The notes: generated from the letters alone by a model not told the origin. A stretch of DNA of 6,441 nt from Synergistaceae bacterium (GCA_031289165.1 JAITPZ010000186.1:1-6441), one strand, 5' to 3'. Counted from the stretch's first letter, positions 1 through 6,380 are shown. Numbers and translations: made by a program.

Positions 1-570
1 GCCTATCTGGAAAAAAACGCGGCGGACCTGAAGCTGGACCTGACGCCCATCGGAGAAACCCTGCTGGTGCCCTTGAATCTTTTTTCCCGGACGGTGAAAT
101 CTCTGGATGAACTCAAGGCGAAGAAAAGCCTGAAGATCCTCATCCCGGAGGACGTCGTCAACCAGGCGCGGGGCCTGCTCGTGCTCCAGAACGCCGGACT
201 GGTCGAAATCGACAAGGCCGCCGGCACGTCGCCCCTGATCAAAGACGTCAAAGCCAACCCGTTCAATATCGAGTTCATCGAGGCCCGGGGCGCGCAGATC
301 CCGCGCTCCCTCGAGGACGCGGACGCCGGGATCATCAACGCCGGCTACGCCAGGGACGCCGGTTTCGACCCCGTGAAAGATCCGATCTTCAAAGACGTGA
401 TCGACCTGAAAAATCCGGCCCTGCACCCGTTCATCAATCTGATCGTCGCCAGAACGGCCGACAGGGACAACGAAATTTACAAAAAAGTCGTGGCCGCCTA
501 TCATCAGCCGAACGTGGCGGACGCCATCCGGGAGGTCTATAAAGGCGCGGCCATCCCCGCCTGGGAATAA
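1..570 (+). CDS. metQ: MetQ/NlpA-family substrate-binding lipoprotein, C-terminal part (5' end outside window)
   Basis: The reading frame is open from base 1 to a TAA at 568-570 and gives 189 residues, about the last 70% of a protein family usually 260-280 residues long. The signal peptide and lipobox cysteine would lie off the left edge. Family members are periplasmic or membrane-anchored binding proteins that deliver methionine (sometimes another amino acid) to the MetN-MetI ABC transporter. Recognisable family blocks, in fragment numbering, are KSLDEL (33-38), the PEDVVNQARGLLVLQ block (49-63; usual form PNDPxNxxRxLxLLQ) with Arg57, the QIPRSLEDAD block (99-108), INAGYA (112-117) with Asn113, and the FINLIV strand (144-149) with Asn146. 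The Arg and both Asn sit where the family contacts the ligand's amino-acid backbone. No metN or metI is visible, so they would have to lie to the left. Substrate specificity cannot be read from this fragment. The family call is confident; methionine as ligand is inference. Confidence 0.88.
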   Translation, partial: AYLEKNAADLKLDLTPIGETLLVPLNLFSRTVKSLDELKAKKSLKILIPEDVVNQARGLLVLQNAGLVEIDKAAGTSPLIKDVKANPFNIEFIEARGAQIPRSLEDADAGIINAGYARDAGFDPVKDPIFKDVIDLKNPALHPFINLIVARTADRDNEIYKKVVAAYHQPNVADAIREVYKGAAIPAWE

Positions 571-630
571 TATAACCGGCTGACAAATTAAGGCTTCCTG
601 CGGCGGCGGAATTGAGGCTTTATATAACTT

Positions 631-658
631 AGGGGGGAAGGCCGCGGCCTTCCCCCCT
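631..658. terminator. Perfect 28-bp palindrome, probable bidirectional terminator between convergent genes
   Basis: Bases 631-658 read identically on both strands (AGGGGGGAAGGCC, central GC, then its reverse complement), so either transcript can fold a very stable GC-rich hairpin. It lies 60 nt after the metQ-like stop and 46 nt after the stop of the converging EF-G-like gene. The plus-strand tail is only moderately T-rich (TGTTCGTT), and the minus-strand tail (TAAGTTATATAAAG) is AU-rich without a run of T. The position strongly suggests shared termination, but neither tail is a classical U-tract. Confidence 0.7.
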
Positions 659-704
659 GTTCGTTACATGGAAAAAGTAAAACAGGCGTGTATTGCCCCT
701 CCCG

Positions 705-2792
705 CTACTCTTCCTCTTCTTCCTGCTTGTGGGCGGCGATGACCTTTTTGGAGATGTCGGCCGGGACTTCCTCGTAGTGGGAGTACTCCATCGAGAAGCT
801 CCCCTGGCCTGAGGTCATGGAGCGCAGGATGATCGCGTAGCGGAACATCTCCGCCAGAGGGACCTGGGCCTTCACCACCTGAAGGCGGCCCCGCCCCTCC
901 ATGCCCATGATGCGCCCGCGCCGGCTGTTGAAGTCGCCCATCACGTCGCCCATGTACTGGTCGGGCACGATGACCTCCACGTCCATGATCGGCTCCAGCA
1001 GGACGGGCGCGGCCTCCAGAATTCCCTTTTTGAACGAAAGGCGCGCCGCCAGCTTGAACGACATTTCCGAGCTGTCGACGTCGTGATACGAACCGAAGTA
1101 CAGCTCCGCCCTGAAGTCGACCACGGGGAAACCGGCCAGCGGGCCCTGCATCATGTACTCTCGCAGGCCCTTCTCGACCGCGGGGATGTAGTTCTTCGGG
1201 ACCGCGCCGCCGACGATTTTGTCGACGAACTCGAAGCCCGCGCCGCGCTCCAGCGGGGTGTAGCGGATGCTGACGTCGCCGTACTGACCGTGGCCGCCGC
1301 TCTGCTTTTTGTGCTTGCCCTGGGCCTCGGAGGTCTTTTTGATCGTCTCGCGGTAGGGAACCTGTGGCGTTTTGATGTCCAGCTCGACGCCGTAGCGCTC
1401 CTTCATCTTCGCCAGAACGATGTCGATATGCAGATCGCCCATTCCGGAGAGGACGTTGTCGTGCGTCTCCGCGTTTTTCTCGAACGTCAGGCTGCGGTCC
1501 TCCTCGAGCGTCCTCGTGATGGCGTTGCCGAGCTTGTCCTCGTCCGCGCGGGTCTTCGCGACGATGGCGACGCTGTAGACCGGCGCGGGAAACTCGATGT
1601 GCGGGAAAAGATACGCGGCTCCGCCCTTCGTTGCGAGCGTGTGCCCGACTTTGGTGCTCTGGAGCTTCGGGATCGTCACGATGTCGCCGGCGATGACCTC
1701 CTTCGCGTCCTTTCCCTCCTTGCCCGTCATGAACCTGAAGGAGCTGATGCGCTCGTCGTCGCCCTTCTTCACGTTGTAGATATTGTTGCCGTCGGAGGAA
1801 AGCGTTCCCGCAGCTACGCGAATGAACGACAGCTTGCCGACGTAGGGATCGACCATCACCTTGAAGCAGAGCGCGGAGAAGGGCGCGGCGACGTCGGGCG
1901 CGACCTCCACGGCGGCTCCGTCCTTTTCCGCCTTCATCGGGCCGCGGTCCAGGGGGGAGGGGAAGTAGTCGACGATGAAGTCCAGAATCTGATGCACGCC
2001 CACGCCTGTCGCGGCCGATCCCGTGAGGACGGGCATGATGCGGCGCTTCGCGATGGCCGTGCGGAGAACCTTCCTGAGGTCGTCGTCGCCGACGGTCTCG
2101 CCCTCGAGGTATCGCTCCATCAGGGCGTCGTCCATTTCGACGGCCGCCTCGACCAGCGCCTCACGGGCCGCCGCCGCCGCATCGGCCATATCCGCAGGAA
2201 CGTCGCCCTCCGTGAACTTTCCGCTGCCGTCCGGCGTGTACGTAAAGGATTTTCCCCTCAGCACGTCGACGACCCCCCTGAATGCGGCCTCGGCGCCGAT
2301 GGGCAGGAATACGGGAAGCGCGTTGCCCGAGAACTGCTCCCGGATGTCGGCCAGCACCTTGTCGAAGTCGGCGTTCTCGCGGTCCATCTTGGAGATGTAG
2401 AAGATGACGGGGGCCTCGTTCTCCGTTGCGTACTCCCACGCGCGGCCGGTCTGAACCTCCACGCCCCCGACCGAGCTGAGTACGAGAAGGGTCGCGTCCG
2501 CCACGCGAATGGCCGCGCTCATCTCCCCGGTGAAATCCGCGAAGCCCGGCGCGTCCAGCATGAACAGGGTCTTTCCGGCTCGCTCCAGCGTCAGGAGCGA
2601 GGTGCTTATCGAGATCTGACGCTTCTGTTCCTCCGTGCTGAAGTCGCTGACCGTGTTGCCCGATTCCGTTTTCCCCATGCGGGAGATCTGGCCGTTGGCA
2701 AAAAGCATGGCCTCCGCCAGGGTCGTTTTCCCGGCCCCGCCGTGAGCCGCCAGTGCAAAACTTCGCGTGTTCTCAGGTTGACGTGATCCCAT
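705..2792 (-). CDS. Elongation factor G-like translational GTPase (fusA paralogue, EF-G-2 type)
   Basis: This 695-residue protein has the full five-domain EF-G layout. The G domain (about 1-280) carries the P-loop AHGGAGKTT (16-24), a switch I region without the usual ERGITI (KRQISI at 57-62), G3 as DAPGF (80-84), G4 as SKMD (134-137) and G5 as GSA (258-260). Domain II follows at about 300-395, then domain III with GMGDLHIDI (450-458), domain IV with the HKKQSGGHGQYG block (494-505) and the tip loop GSYHDVDSSE (567-576), and domain V (about 600-680). Canonical EF-G has DTPGH and NKMD. These substitutions resemble the second EF-G of Thermus thermophilus and related EF-G-like proteins rather than housekeeping fusA. 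His570 corresponds to the domain IV tip histidine used in translocation, so ribosome binding and movement of tRNA remain plausible. The C-terminus ends in five glutamates. The ATG is set by AGGAGGT 10 nt upstream. It lies directly downstream of gatB. The family is certain; the exact role (translocation, recycling or a conditional factor) is not known from the sequence. Confidence 0.93.
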   Translation of the reverse strand: MGSRQPENTRSFALAAHGGAGKTTLAEAMLFANGQISRMGKTESGNTVSDFSTEEQKRQISISTSLLTLERAGKTLFMLDAPGFADFTGEMSAAIRVADATLLVLSSVGGVEVQTGRAWEYATENEAPVIFYISKMDRENADFDKVLADIREQFSGNALPVFLPIGAEAAFRGVVDVLRGKSFTYTPDGSGKFTEGDVPADMADAAAAAREALVEAAVEMDDALMERYLEGETVGDDDLRKVLRTAIAKRRIMPVLTGSAATGVGVHQILDFIVDYFPSPLDRGPMKAEKDGAAVEVAPDVAAPFSALCFKVMVDPYVGKLSFIRVAAGTLSSDGNNIYNVKKGDDERISSFRFMTGKEGKDAKEVIAGDIVTIPKLQSTKVGHTLATKGGAAYLFPHIEFPAPVYSVAIVAKTRADEDKLGNAITRTLEEDRSLTFEKNAETHDNVLSGMGDLHIDIVLAKMKERYGVELDIKTPQVPYRETIKKTSEAQGKHKKQSGGHGQYGDVSIRYTPLERGAGFEFVDKIVGGAVPKNYIPAVEKGLREYMMQGPLAGFPVVDFRAELYFGSYHDVDSSEMSFKLAARLSFKKGILEAAPVLLEPIMDVEVIVPDQYMGDVMGDFNSRRGRIMGMEGRGRLQVVKAQVPLAEMFRYAIILRSMTSGQGSFSMEYSHYEEVPADISKKVIAAHKQEEEEE

Positions 2793-2802
2793 AATTCCCC
2801 AT

Positions 2803-2809
2803 ACCTCCT
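2803..2809 (-). promoter_or_regulatory. Shine-Dalgarno of the EF-G-like gene
   Basis: The minus strand reads AGGAGGT here, 10 nt before the ATG at 2790-2792. Another ATG immediately follows the SD (2800-2802), but it is too close and in another frame. This fixes the start at 2792. A second copy of AAAGAGGAG lies 12 nt further upstream (see findings). Confidence 0.8.
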
Positions 2810-2843
2810 CTTTGGTCTCCTCTTTTGTGCTGCCAAACCAAAA

Positions 2844-2887
2844 CTGCCCCCGATCCCGTTCCGCAATGGAAAGGAGATCGGGGGCAG
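2844..2887 (-). terminator. Intrinsic terminator downstream of gatB
   Basis: The arms 2844-2855 (CTGCCCCCGATC) and 2876-2887 (GATCGGGGGCAG) are perfect 12-bp complements around a 20-nt loop, and the loop can pair further (TTCC with GGAA). On the minus strand the stem is followed at once by TTTTGGTTTGG, the expected T-rich tail. The hairpin begins 4 nt after the gatB TGA. It therefore closes the gatCAB transcript, fully or partly. Only 34 nt separate it from the Shine-Dalgarno of the next gene, and I see no -10 or -35 in that gap. Confidence 0.85.
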
Positions 2888-2891
2888 AGAA

Positions 2892-4364
2892 TCACTTCGA
2901 GTTCAGGGCGGCCTCAATCGCGGCGGTCACCTCGTCGGGGCGCGCCTGCCCCTTCGTTTCGCGCATAATGAGGCCCTGCAGGAATTTTATCTTCTTTCCT
3001 TTAACGTCTTTACCGGCTTTAATCTCATCGACGACGTCGGGGTTCGCGGCCAGAGTCCCGGCCACCAGCTTCGCCAGCGCGCCTTCGCCGACGCCGCCCT
3101 CCGCGACGCCGCCCTTCTTCATGGCCTCCTCGATGGAAAGCCCCTCCAGCATGGAGTCAAATACGCTTTTCGCCAGGGTGGTCGAGAGTTTCCCGTCGTC
3201 GATGAGCCGAATCAGCTCCGCCAGTGCCTCGGGTTTCACCGGCAGCTCCGTCGCGTCGATCCGGCGCTCGCCCATGACGCGCAGGACCTCCGTCCGGGTC
3301 CAGTTCCCCGCCCGAACGGGGTTCGCCCCCCTCGCGACGCAGGCCTCGAAGTAGTTCGCCACGTCCGGCGAGTCGGTCAGGACGGCCGCGTCGACCTCCG
3401 TAAGCCCCAGTTCTCTCGCGTAACGCGCCGCCTTCCGGTCCGGCATCTCCGGCAGCGTCGCGCGGGCGCGCTCCACCTCGTCGGGGGCGACGATCATGGG
3501 AGGCAGGTCGGGCTCCACGATGAACTTGCGGTAAAACTCCTTCACGCGGGACGCCCTCGTGACCTCTCTGGCGTCGTTCCAGTGCCGCGTCTCCTGCAGC
3601 ACCTCGCCGCCATCCTTCAAAACCTTTATCTGGCGTTTGATCTCGAAATCTATCGCCCGCTCCAGGGCGCGGAAGGAGTTCATGTTCTTGACCTCGACCT
3701 TGCGGCCCCAGCGCCCGTCCGAGCACTTCATGGAGACGTTGGCGTCGAAGCGCATCATCCCCTTTTCGAGGTCGACGTCCGACGCGCCCACGTAGCGCAC
3801 GCGCCGCCGCAGCATCGTCACGTACTCGACGGCCTCGCGGGCTGAGGAGATGTCCGGCTCCGAGACGATCTCGGCCAGGGGAAGCCCCGAACGATTGTAG
3901 TCGACCCATGACGTCTCCGCCCCCTCCAGCCGCCCGTCGGATGCGCTGTGGTGCAATTTTCCCACGTCCTCCTCCAGGTGCAGGCGGTTGATGCGAATCC
4001 TTTTCGGGGCGCCCGCGTCGTCCTTTATGTCGAGCCAGCCGCTGGCCGCGATGGGCAGGTCGCTCTGAGTGATCTGAAAGCCCTTTGGCAGGTCGGGGTA
4101 GTAGTAGGACTTGCGGAAAAAAAGCGTCGGAGACACGATTGAACAGTTCAGCGCCAGCCCCGCGATCATTCCCTGCTCCACCACAGCCCTGTTCAGGACG
4201 GGCAGCGAACCGGGAAGCCCCATGCAGACAGGACAGATATGCGTGTTCGGCTCGTCGTTCGTGTAATCGGCCGAGCAGGTGCAGAAAATCTTGGACTTCG
4301 TTCTGAGCTGTATGTGAATTTCAATGCCGATAACCGGCGTAAAGATCAGTTCCTTTTCGGACAT
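2892..4364 (-). CDS. gatB: Asp-tRNA(Asn)/Glu-tRNA(Gln) amidotransferase subunit B (GatB)
   Basis: GatB phosphorylates the side chain of Glu on tRNA(Gln) or Asp on tRNA(Asn) with ATP and then amidates it with ammonia channelled from GatA. The protein has 490 residues; family members are usually about 475-480. The N-terminal cradle domain opens with VIGIEIHIQLRTKSKIFC (11-28); Glu15, His17 and probably Glu131 match metal-binding positions of the kinase-like site. A zinc site is formed by CxC at 28/30 and CPVC at 44/47. Further family blocks are YYYPDLPKGFQITQSDLPI (87-105), HLEEDVGK (129-136), the VDYNRSGLPLAEIVSEPD stretch (154-171) and KVEVKNMNSF (222-231). The C-terminal helical and YqeY-like tRNA-binding tail runs from about 300 to 490 and ends with KFLQGLIMRETKGQARP (460-476). 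The normally strict YRYFPEPDLP motif reads YRKFIVEPDLP here, in a slightly shortened stretch. A purine-rich SD (GGGAGGGA) precedes the ATG, 14 nt after the gatA stop, which implies co-translation. Confidence 0.97.
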   Translation of the reverse strand: MSEKELIFTPVIGIEIHIQLRTKSKIFCTCSADYTNDEPNTHICPVCMGLPGSLPVLNRAVVEQGMIAGLALNCSIVSPTLFFRKSYYYPDLPKGFQITQSDLPIAASGWLDIKDDAGAPKRIRINRLHLEEDVGKLHHSASDGRLEGAETSWVDYNRSGLPLAEIVSEPDISSAREAVEYVTMLRRRVRYVGASDVDLEKGMMRFDANVSMKCSDGRWGRKVEVKNMNSFRALERAIDFEIKRQIKVLKDGGEVLQETRHWNDAREVTRASRVKEFYRKFIVEPDLPPMIVAPDEVERARATLPEMPDRKAARYARELGLTEVDAAVLTDSPDVANYFEACVARGANPVRAGNWTRTEVLRVMGERRIDATELPVKPEALAELIRLIDDGKLSTTLAKSVFDSMLEGLSIEEAMKKGGVAEGGVGEGALAKLVAGTLAANPDVVDEIKAGKDVKGKKIKFLQGLIMRETKGQARPDEVTAAIEAALNSK

Positions 4365-4370
4365 TTCCGA

Positions 4371-4378
4371 TCCCTCCC
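4371..4378 (-). promoter_or_regulatory. Ribosome binding site of gatB next to the gatA stop
   Basis: The minus strand reads GGGAGGGA directly after the gatA TGA (4379-4381) and 6 nt before the gatB ATG at 4362-4364. Ribosomes finishing gatA end on this site, so translational coupling of the two subunits is likely. Confidence 0.6.
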
Positions 4379-5851
4379 TCAGATCCCGGCTTTGGCGATG
4401 ACGGGAGCGCCCAGGATCTTCTCGAGCGCGAGCCCCGTGTTCAGCAGTTCGCCGTCGCTCCAGCGGGGTCCCACGAGCTGCAGCCCCACGGGCAGGCCCG
4501 ATTCGGCGTCGTAGCCTCCCGTGAAGAACGAGTAGCCCGGCAGACCGGCCATGTTGATGGGAAGCGTGTAAAGATCCGACTCGTAACCTTTCATCGCGTC
4601 GTCATCGACCTCCCCGATCTCAGGGGCCAGGGACGGCGTGACGGGTTGCAGGATACAGTCCGCGTTTTCGAACGCCTCCGCGAACTCCTTCGCGATCAGA
4701 CTGCGGACCCGCGTCGCCGCGACGTAGTATTGTTCGCTCCGAACCGGCTCGGTCAGGCAGGTTCCCGCGATGATGCGCGACTTGACTTCCGCGCCAAACC
4801 CGTGGGACCGCACCTCCTGGAACATGTCCTTCAGCCCCGCGGAGGAGCTCACCGTGTAGCCGTAACGCACGCCGTCGAAACGCGCCAGGTTCGTGTGGGC
4901 CTCCGAGGCGGCGATGGCGTAGTAACAGGCCACCGCGTAACGCCCCACCGTCGGCAGCGACACCTCCACCATCTCGGCGCCGGCGCTCTCCAGCGCGGCG
5001 ATCGTCCTCTTCATGGCCTCCGCGATTCCCGGATCCAGCGTGAAATCCCGAAAATCCCGGACCAGGGCGACGCGTTTTCCCTTAATGTCGCCGCGAAGTT
5101 CCGAGAAGCACTCCCCCCGCGTCCCGCAGGTGCTGGTGGAGTCTTTGGAGTCCTGACGCGCCAGAATCCGCATCACCAGGGCCAGGTCCTCCACGTTGCG
5201 AGTGAAGGGCCCGATCTGGTCGAGCGAGGATCCGTAGGCGATCAGGCCGTAGCGGCTGACCATCCCGTAGGTCGGTTTCAGTCCGCAGATTCCGCAGTAC
5301 GACGCGGGCTGACGAATGGAGCCGCCGGTGTCGCTGCCGAGAGCGAAGGGAACGTACCCCGCCGCGACCGCGGCCGCGCTGCCGCCGGAGCTTCCGCCCG
5401 GAACCCGCGTAACGTCCCAGGGATTCGCCGTGGGGCCGAACGCCGACGTTCCGCAGGTGTTGCCCATCGCGAACTCGTCCATATTGGTCTTGCCCAGAAG
5501 AACGGCCCCCGCCTCCCGGAGCAGCGCCCACACCGTGGCGTCGTAAGGCGGCGCCCAGTCTCCGAGAATGCGGCTGCCCGCCGTGGTGCGGACGCCCCGC
5601 GTGCAGATGTTGTCCTTCAGCATGACGGGAACCCCCGCCAGCGGCCCCGGGTTTTCCCCCCCCGCGAGACGCTCGTCGATCCGTCGGGCCTGCTGCCGTC
5701 CCTCGTCGGCCGCCGTCGTGATCAGCGCGGATATTTTACCCTCGCAGGCCGTGGTTCTGGCAAGGCAATCCTCGAAGACCTCGAGCGCGGAAAACTTTTT
5801 TGCGCGTATACCGGCGGCGATTTCGCGCACACCCGATTCGTGAAGTCGCAT
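4379..5851 (-). CDS. gatA: Glutamyl-tRNA(Gln)/aspartyl-tRNA(Asn) amidotransferase subunit A (GatA), glutaminase
   Basis: GatA is the amidase-signature subunit that hydrolyses glutamine and sends the ammonia to GatB. The length, 490 residues, is normal. The Lys-cisSer-Ser triad is visible: Lys79 in PVMLKDN (75-81), Ser154 in VPGGSSGGSAAA (150-161) and Ser178 in LGSDTGGSIRQPA (171-183), the same numbers as in the Staphylococcus aureus enzyme. Arg359 (EVKSRI) and Asp426 (ESDLYTLP) fall at the positions that anchor glutamine in that enzyme, judged by eye. Other typical blocks are GKTNMDEFAMG (120-130), CGLKPTYGMVSRYG (189-202) and LARFDGVRYGY (322-332). Two usually conserved stretches deviate: residues 364-376, and the PGYSFFTGG segment (438-446). 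The start ATG lies 3 nt after the gatC TAG and has a good SD (GGAGGA). It is the middle gene of the gatCAB operon. Confidence 0.97.
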   Translation of the reverse strand: MRLHESGVREIAAGIRAKKFSALEVFEDCLARTTACEGKISALITTAADEGRQQARRIDERLAGGENPGPLAGVPVMLKDNICTRGVRTTAGSRILGDWAPPYDATVWALLREAGAVLLGKTNMDEFAMGNTCGTSAFGPTANPWDVTRVPGGSSGGSAAAVAAGYVPFALGSDTGGSIRQPASYCGICGLKPTYGMVSRYGLIAYGSSLDQIGPFTRNVEDLALVMRILARQDSKDSTSTCGTRGECFSELRGDIKGKRVALVRDFRDFTLDPGIAEAMKRTIAALESAGAEMVEVSLPTVGRYAVACYYAIAASEAHTNLARFDGVRYGYTVSSSAGLKDMFQEVRSHGFGAEVKSRIIAGTCLTEPVRSEQYYVAATRVRSLIAKEFAEAFENADCILQPVTPSLAPEIGEVDDDAMKGYESDLYTLPINMAGLPGYSFFTGGYDAESGLPVGLQLVGPRWSDGELLNTGLALEKILGAPVIAKAGI

Positions 5852-5854
5852 CGT

Positions 5855-6145
5855 CTATTCCTCCATAATGCGCGGAACCCTGAAAAGGGACTCCGTTCCG
5901 TCGGACCGCGCGGCCAGTATTTCCTCCCTGTCGGGGAACACGTCGACGACGTCCTCCCGCAGAGGACACTCGACGGACTCCGCGAAGGCAAAGGGCTCCA
6001 CGTCCTTCAGGTCGAGCTCCTTAAAGCGGTCCACCATATCGAGGAAATTATTGATGTAGCGCACCGCTCCCTCCAGTTCCGCGTCCGTAAGAGACAGTCG
6101 TCCCTCCAGAGCGATCGCGCGCACCTCGTCTCTGTCCAGCTTCAT
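5855..6145 (-). CDS. gatC: Asp-tRNA(Asn)/Glu-tRNA(Gln) amidotransferase subunit C (GatC)
   Basis: GatC is the small subunit that wraps around the GatA-GatB interface and stabilises the complex; it has no catalytic residues. From this start it has 96 residues, the normal size. It begins MKLDRDEVRAIALEGRL, matching the family opening (EEV..IA.LARL), and ends with LREDVVDVFPDREEILA followed by FRVPRIMEE, the typical C-terminal belt. A GTG two codons upstream (6149-6151) would give 98 residues. I prefer the ATG at 6143-6145 because the SD-like AAGGG (6156-6160) is 10 nt from it but only 4 nt from the GTG, and because homologues usually start close to this point. It is the first gene of the gatCAB operon, behind the promoter at about 6273-6299. 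Its last codons contain the gatA ribosome binding site. Confidence 0.95.
   Translation of the reverse strand: MKLDRDEVRAIALEGRLSLTDAELEGAVRYINNFLDMVDRFKELDLKDVEPFAFAESVECPLREDVVDVFPDREEILAARSDGTESLFRVPRIMEE
5859..5864 (-). promoter_or_regulatory. Ribosome binding site of gatA inside the gatC 3' end
   Basis: The minus strand reads GGAGGA over the final gatC codons, 7 nt before the gatA ATG. The 3-nt gap between the gatC TAG and the gatA ATG, together with this embedded site, suggests coupled translation of the two subunits. Confidence 0.75.
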
Positions 6146-6155
6146 TCCCACACTT

Positions 6156-6160
6156 CCCTT
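6156..6160 (-). promoter_or_regulatory. Weak Shine-Dalgarno deciding the gatC start
   Basis: The minus strand reads AAGGG here. It is the only purine-rich SD-like stretch just upstream of gatC. Its spacing, 10 nt to ATG 6145 versus 4 nt to GTG 6151, favours the ATG. It is weaker than the SDs of gatA, gatB and the EF-G-like gene. Confidence 0.45.
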
Positions 6161-6272
6161 CAGCGCAACGGGATTTCAGCTCCGCCCCCGAATCTCGCCT
6201 GCCGCGTATTCTCTGCCGCATCCACGGGCGCAATCTGCCTTTATAAATGAAAATCAACACAAAACAAAAGCA

Positions 6273-6299
6273 ATTATAACAGTTGAAACGCGCCTTCAA
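6273..6299 (-). promoter_or_regulatory. Extended -10 promoter of the gatCAB operon
   Basis: The minus strand contains TGTTATAAT, a perfect TATAAT at 6273-6278 preceded by the TGn extension. The -35 side is poor: TTGAAG at 6294-6299 with a 15-nt spacer, or weaker matches with 16-17 nt. This is what extended -10 promoters of the housekeeping sigma factor often look like. The element lies in the most AT-rich stretch of the window. Transcription would begin near 6265, leaving a leader of about 120 nt before gatC. Confidence 0.75.
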
Positions 6300-6301
6300 A
6301 A

Positions 6302-6334
6302 TACCCCTTCCGGGACGAAACCAGGGGAGGGGTA
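6302..6334 (-). terminator. Possible second terminator hairpin just upstream of the gatC promoter
   Basis: On the minus strand TACCCCTCCC (6334-6325) faces GGAAGGGGTA (6311-6302): seven pairs, one C-A mismatch, two pairs, around a 13-nt loop. Four Ts follow (6301-6298) and run into the -35 region of the gatC promoter. It could back up the 6381-6410 terminator. The T-tract is short, so this is tentative. Confidence 0.35.
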
Positions 6335-6380
6335 ATCGAAAACCACCGAAAGCCGCGATGCGGTTTCCGGCAGTTTCAAA

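Noticed and set aside
705..722. Run of five Glu codons at the C-terminus of the EF-G-like protein as a possible frameshift or repeat-slippage tail
   Set aside because: The frame is intact through the conserved domain V and the tail is only a few residues; acidic or variable tails after domain V are not unusual.
1083..2786. A 567-codon plus-strand open frame opposite the EF-G-like gene
   Set aside because: It is exactly antisense to a clear EF-G family gene, its product is Arg/Asp/Val/His-rich with no recognisable domain, and long antisense frames are expected in GC-rich coding DNA.
3157..3909. A 250-codon minus-strand frame inside gatB
   Set aside because: It is an out-of-frame reading of the same strand as gatB, Arg/Gly-rich and without domain features.
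4646..6250. A 534-codon plus-strand open frame opposite gatA and gatC
   Set aside because: It runs antisense through two well-conserved genes and their junction, has low-complexity Arg-rich content and no family motif.
6146..6265. T-box or other amino-acid riboswitch in the gatC leader
   Set aside because: No T-box core sequence and no terminator/antiterminator pair with a T-tract is visible between the promoter and gatC.
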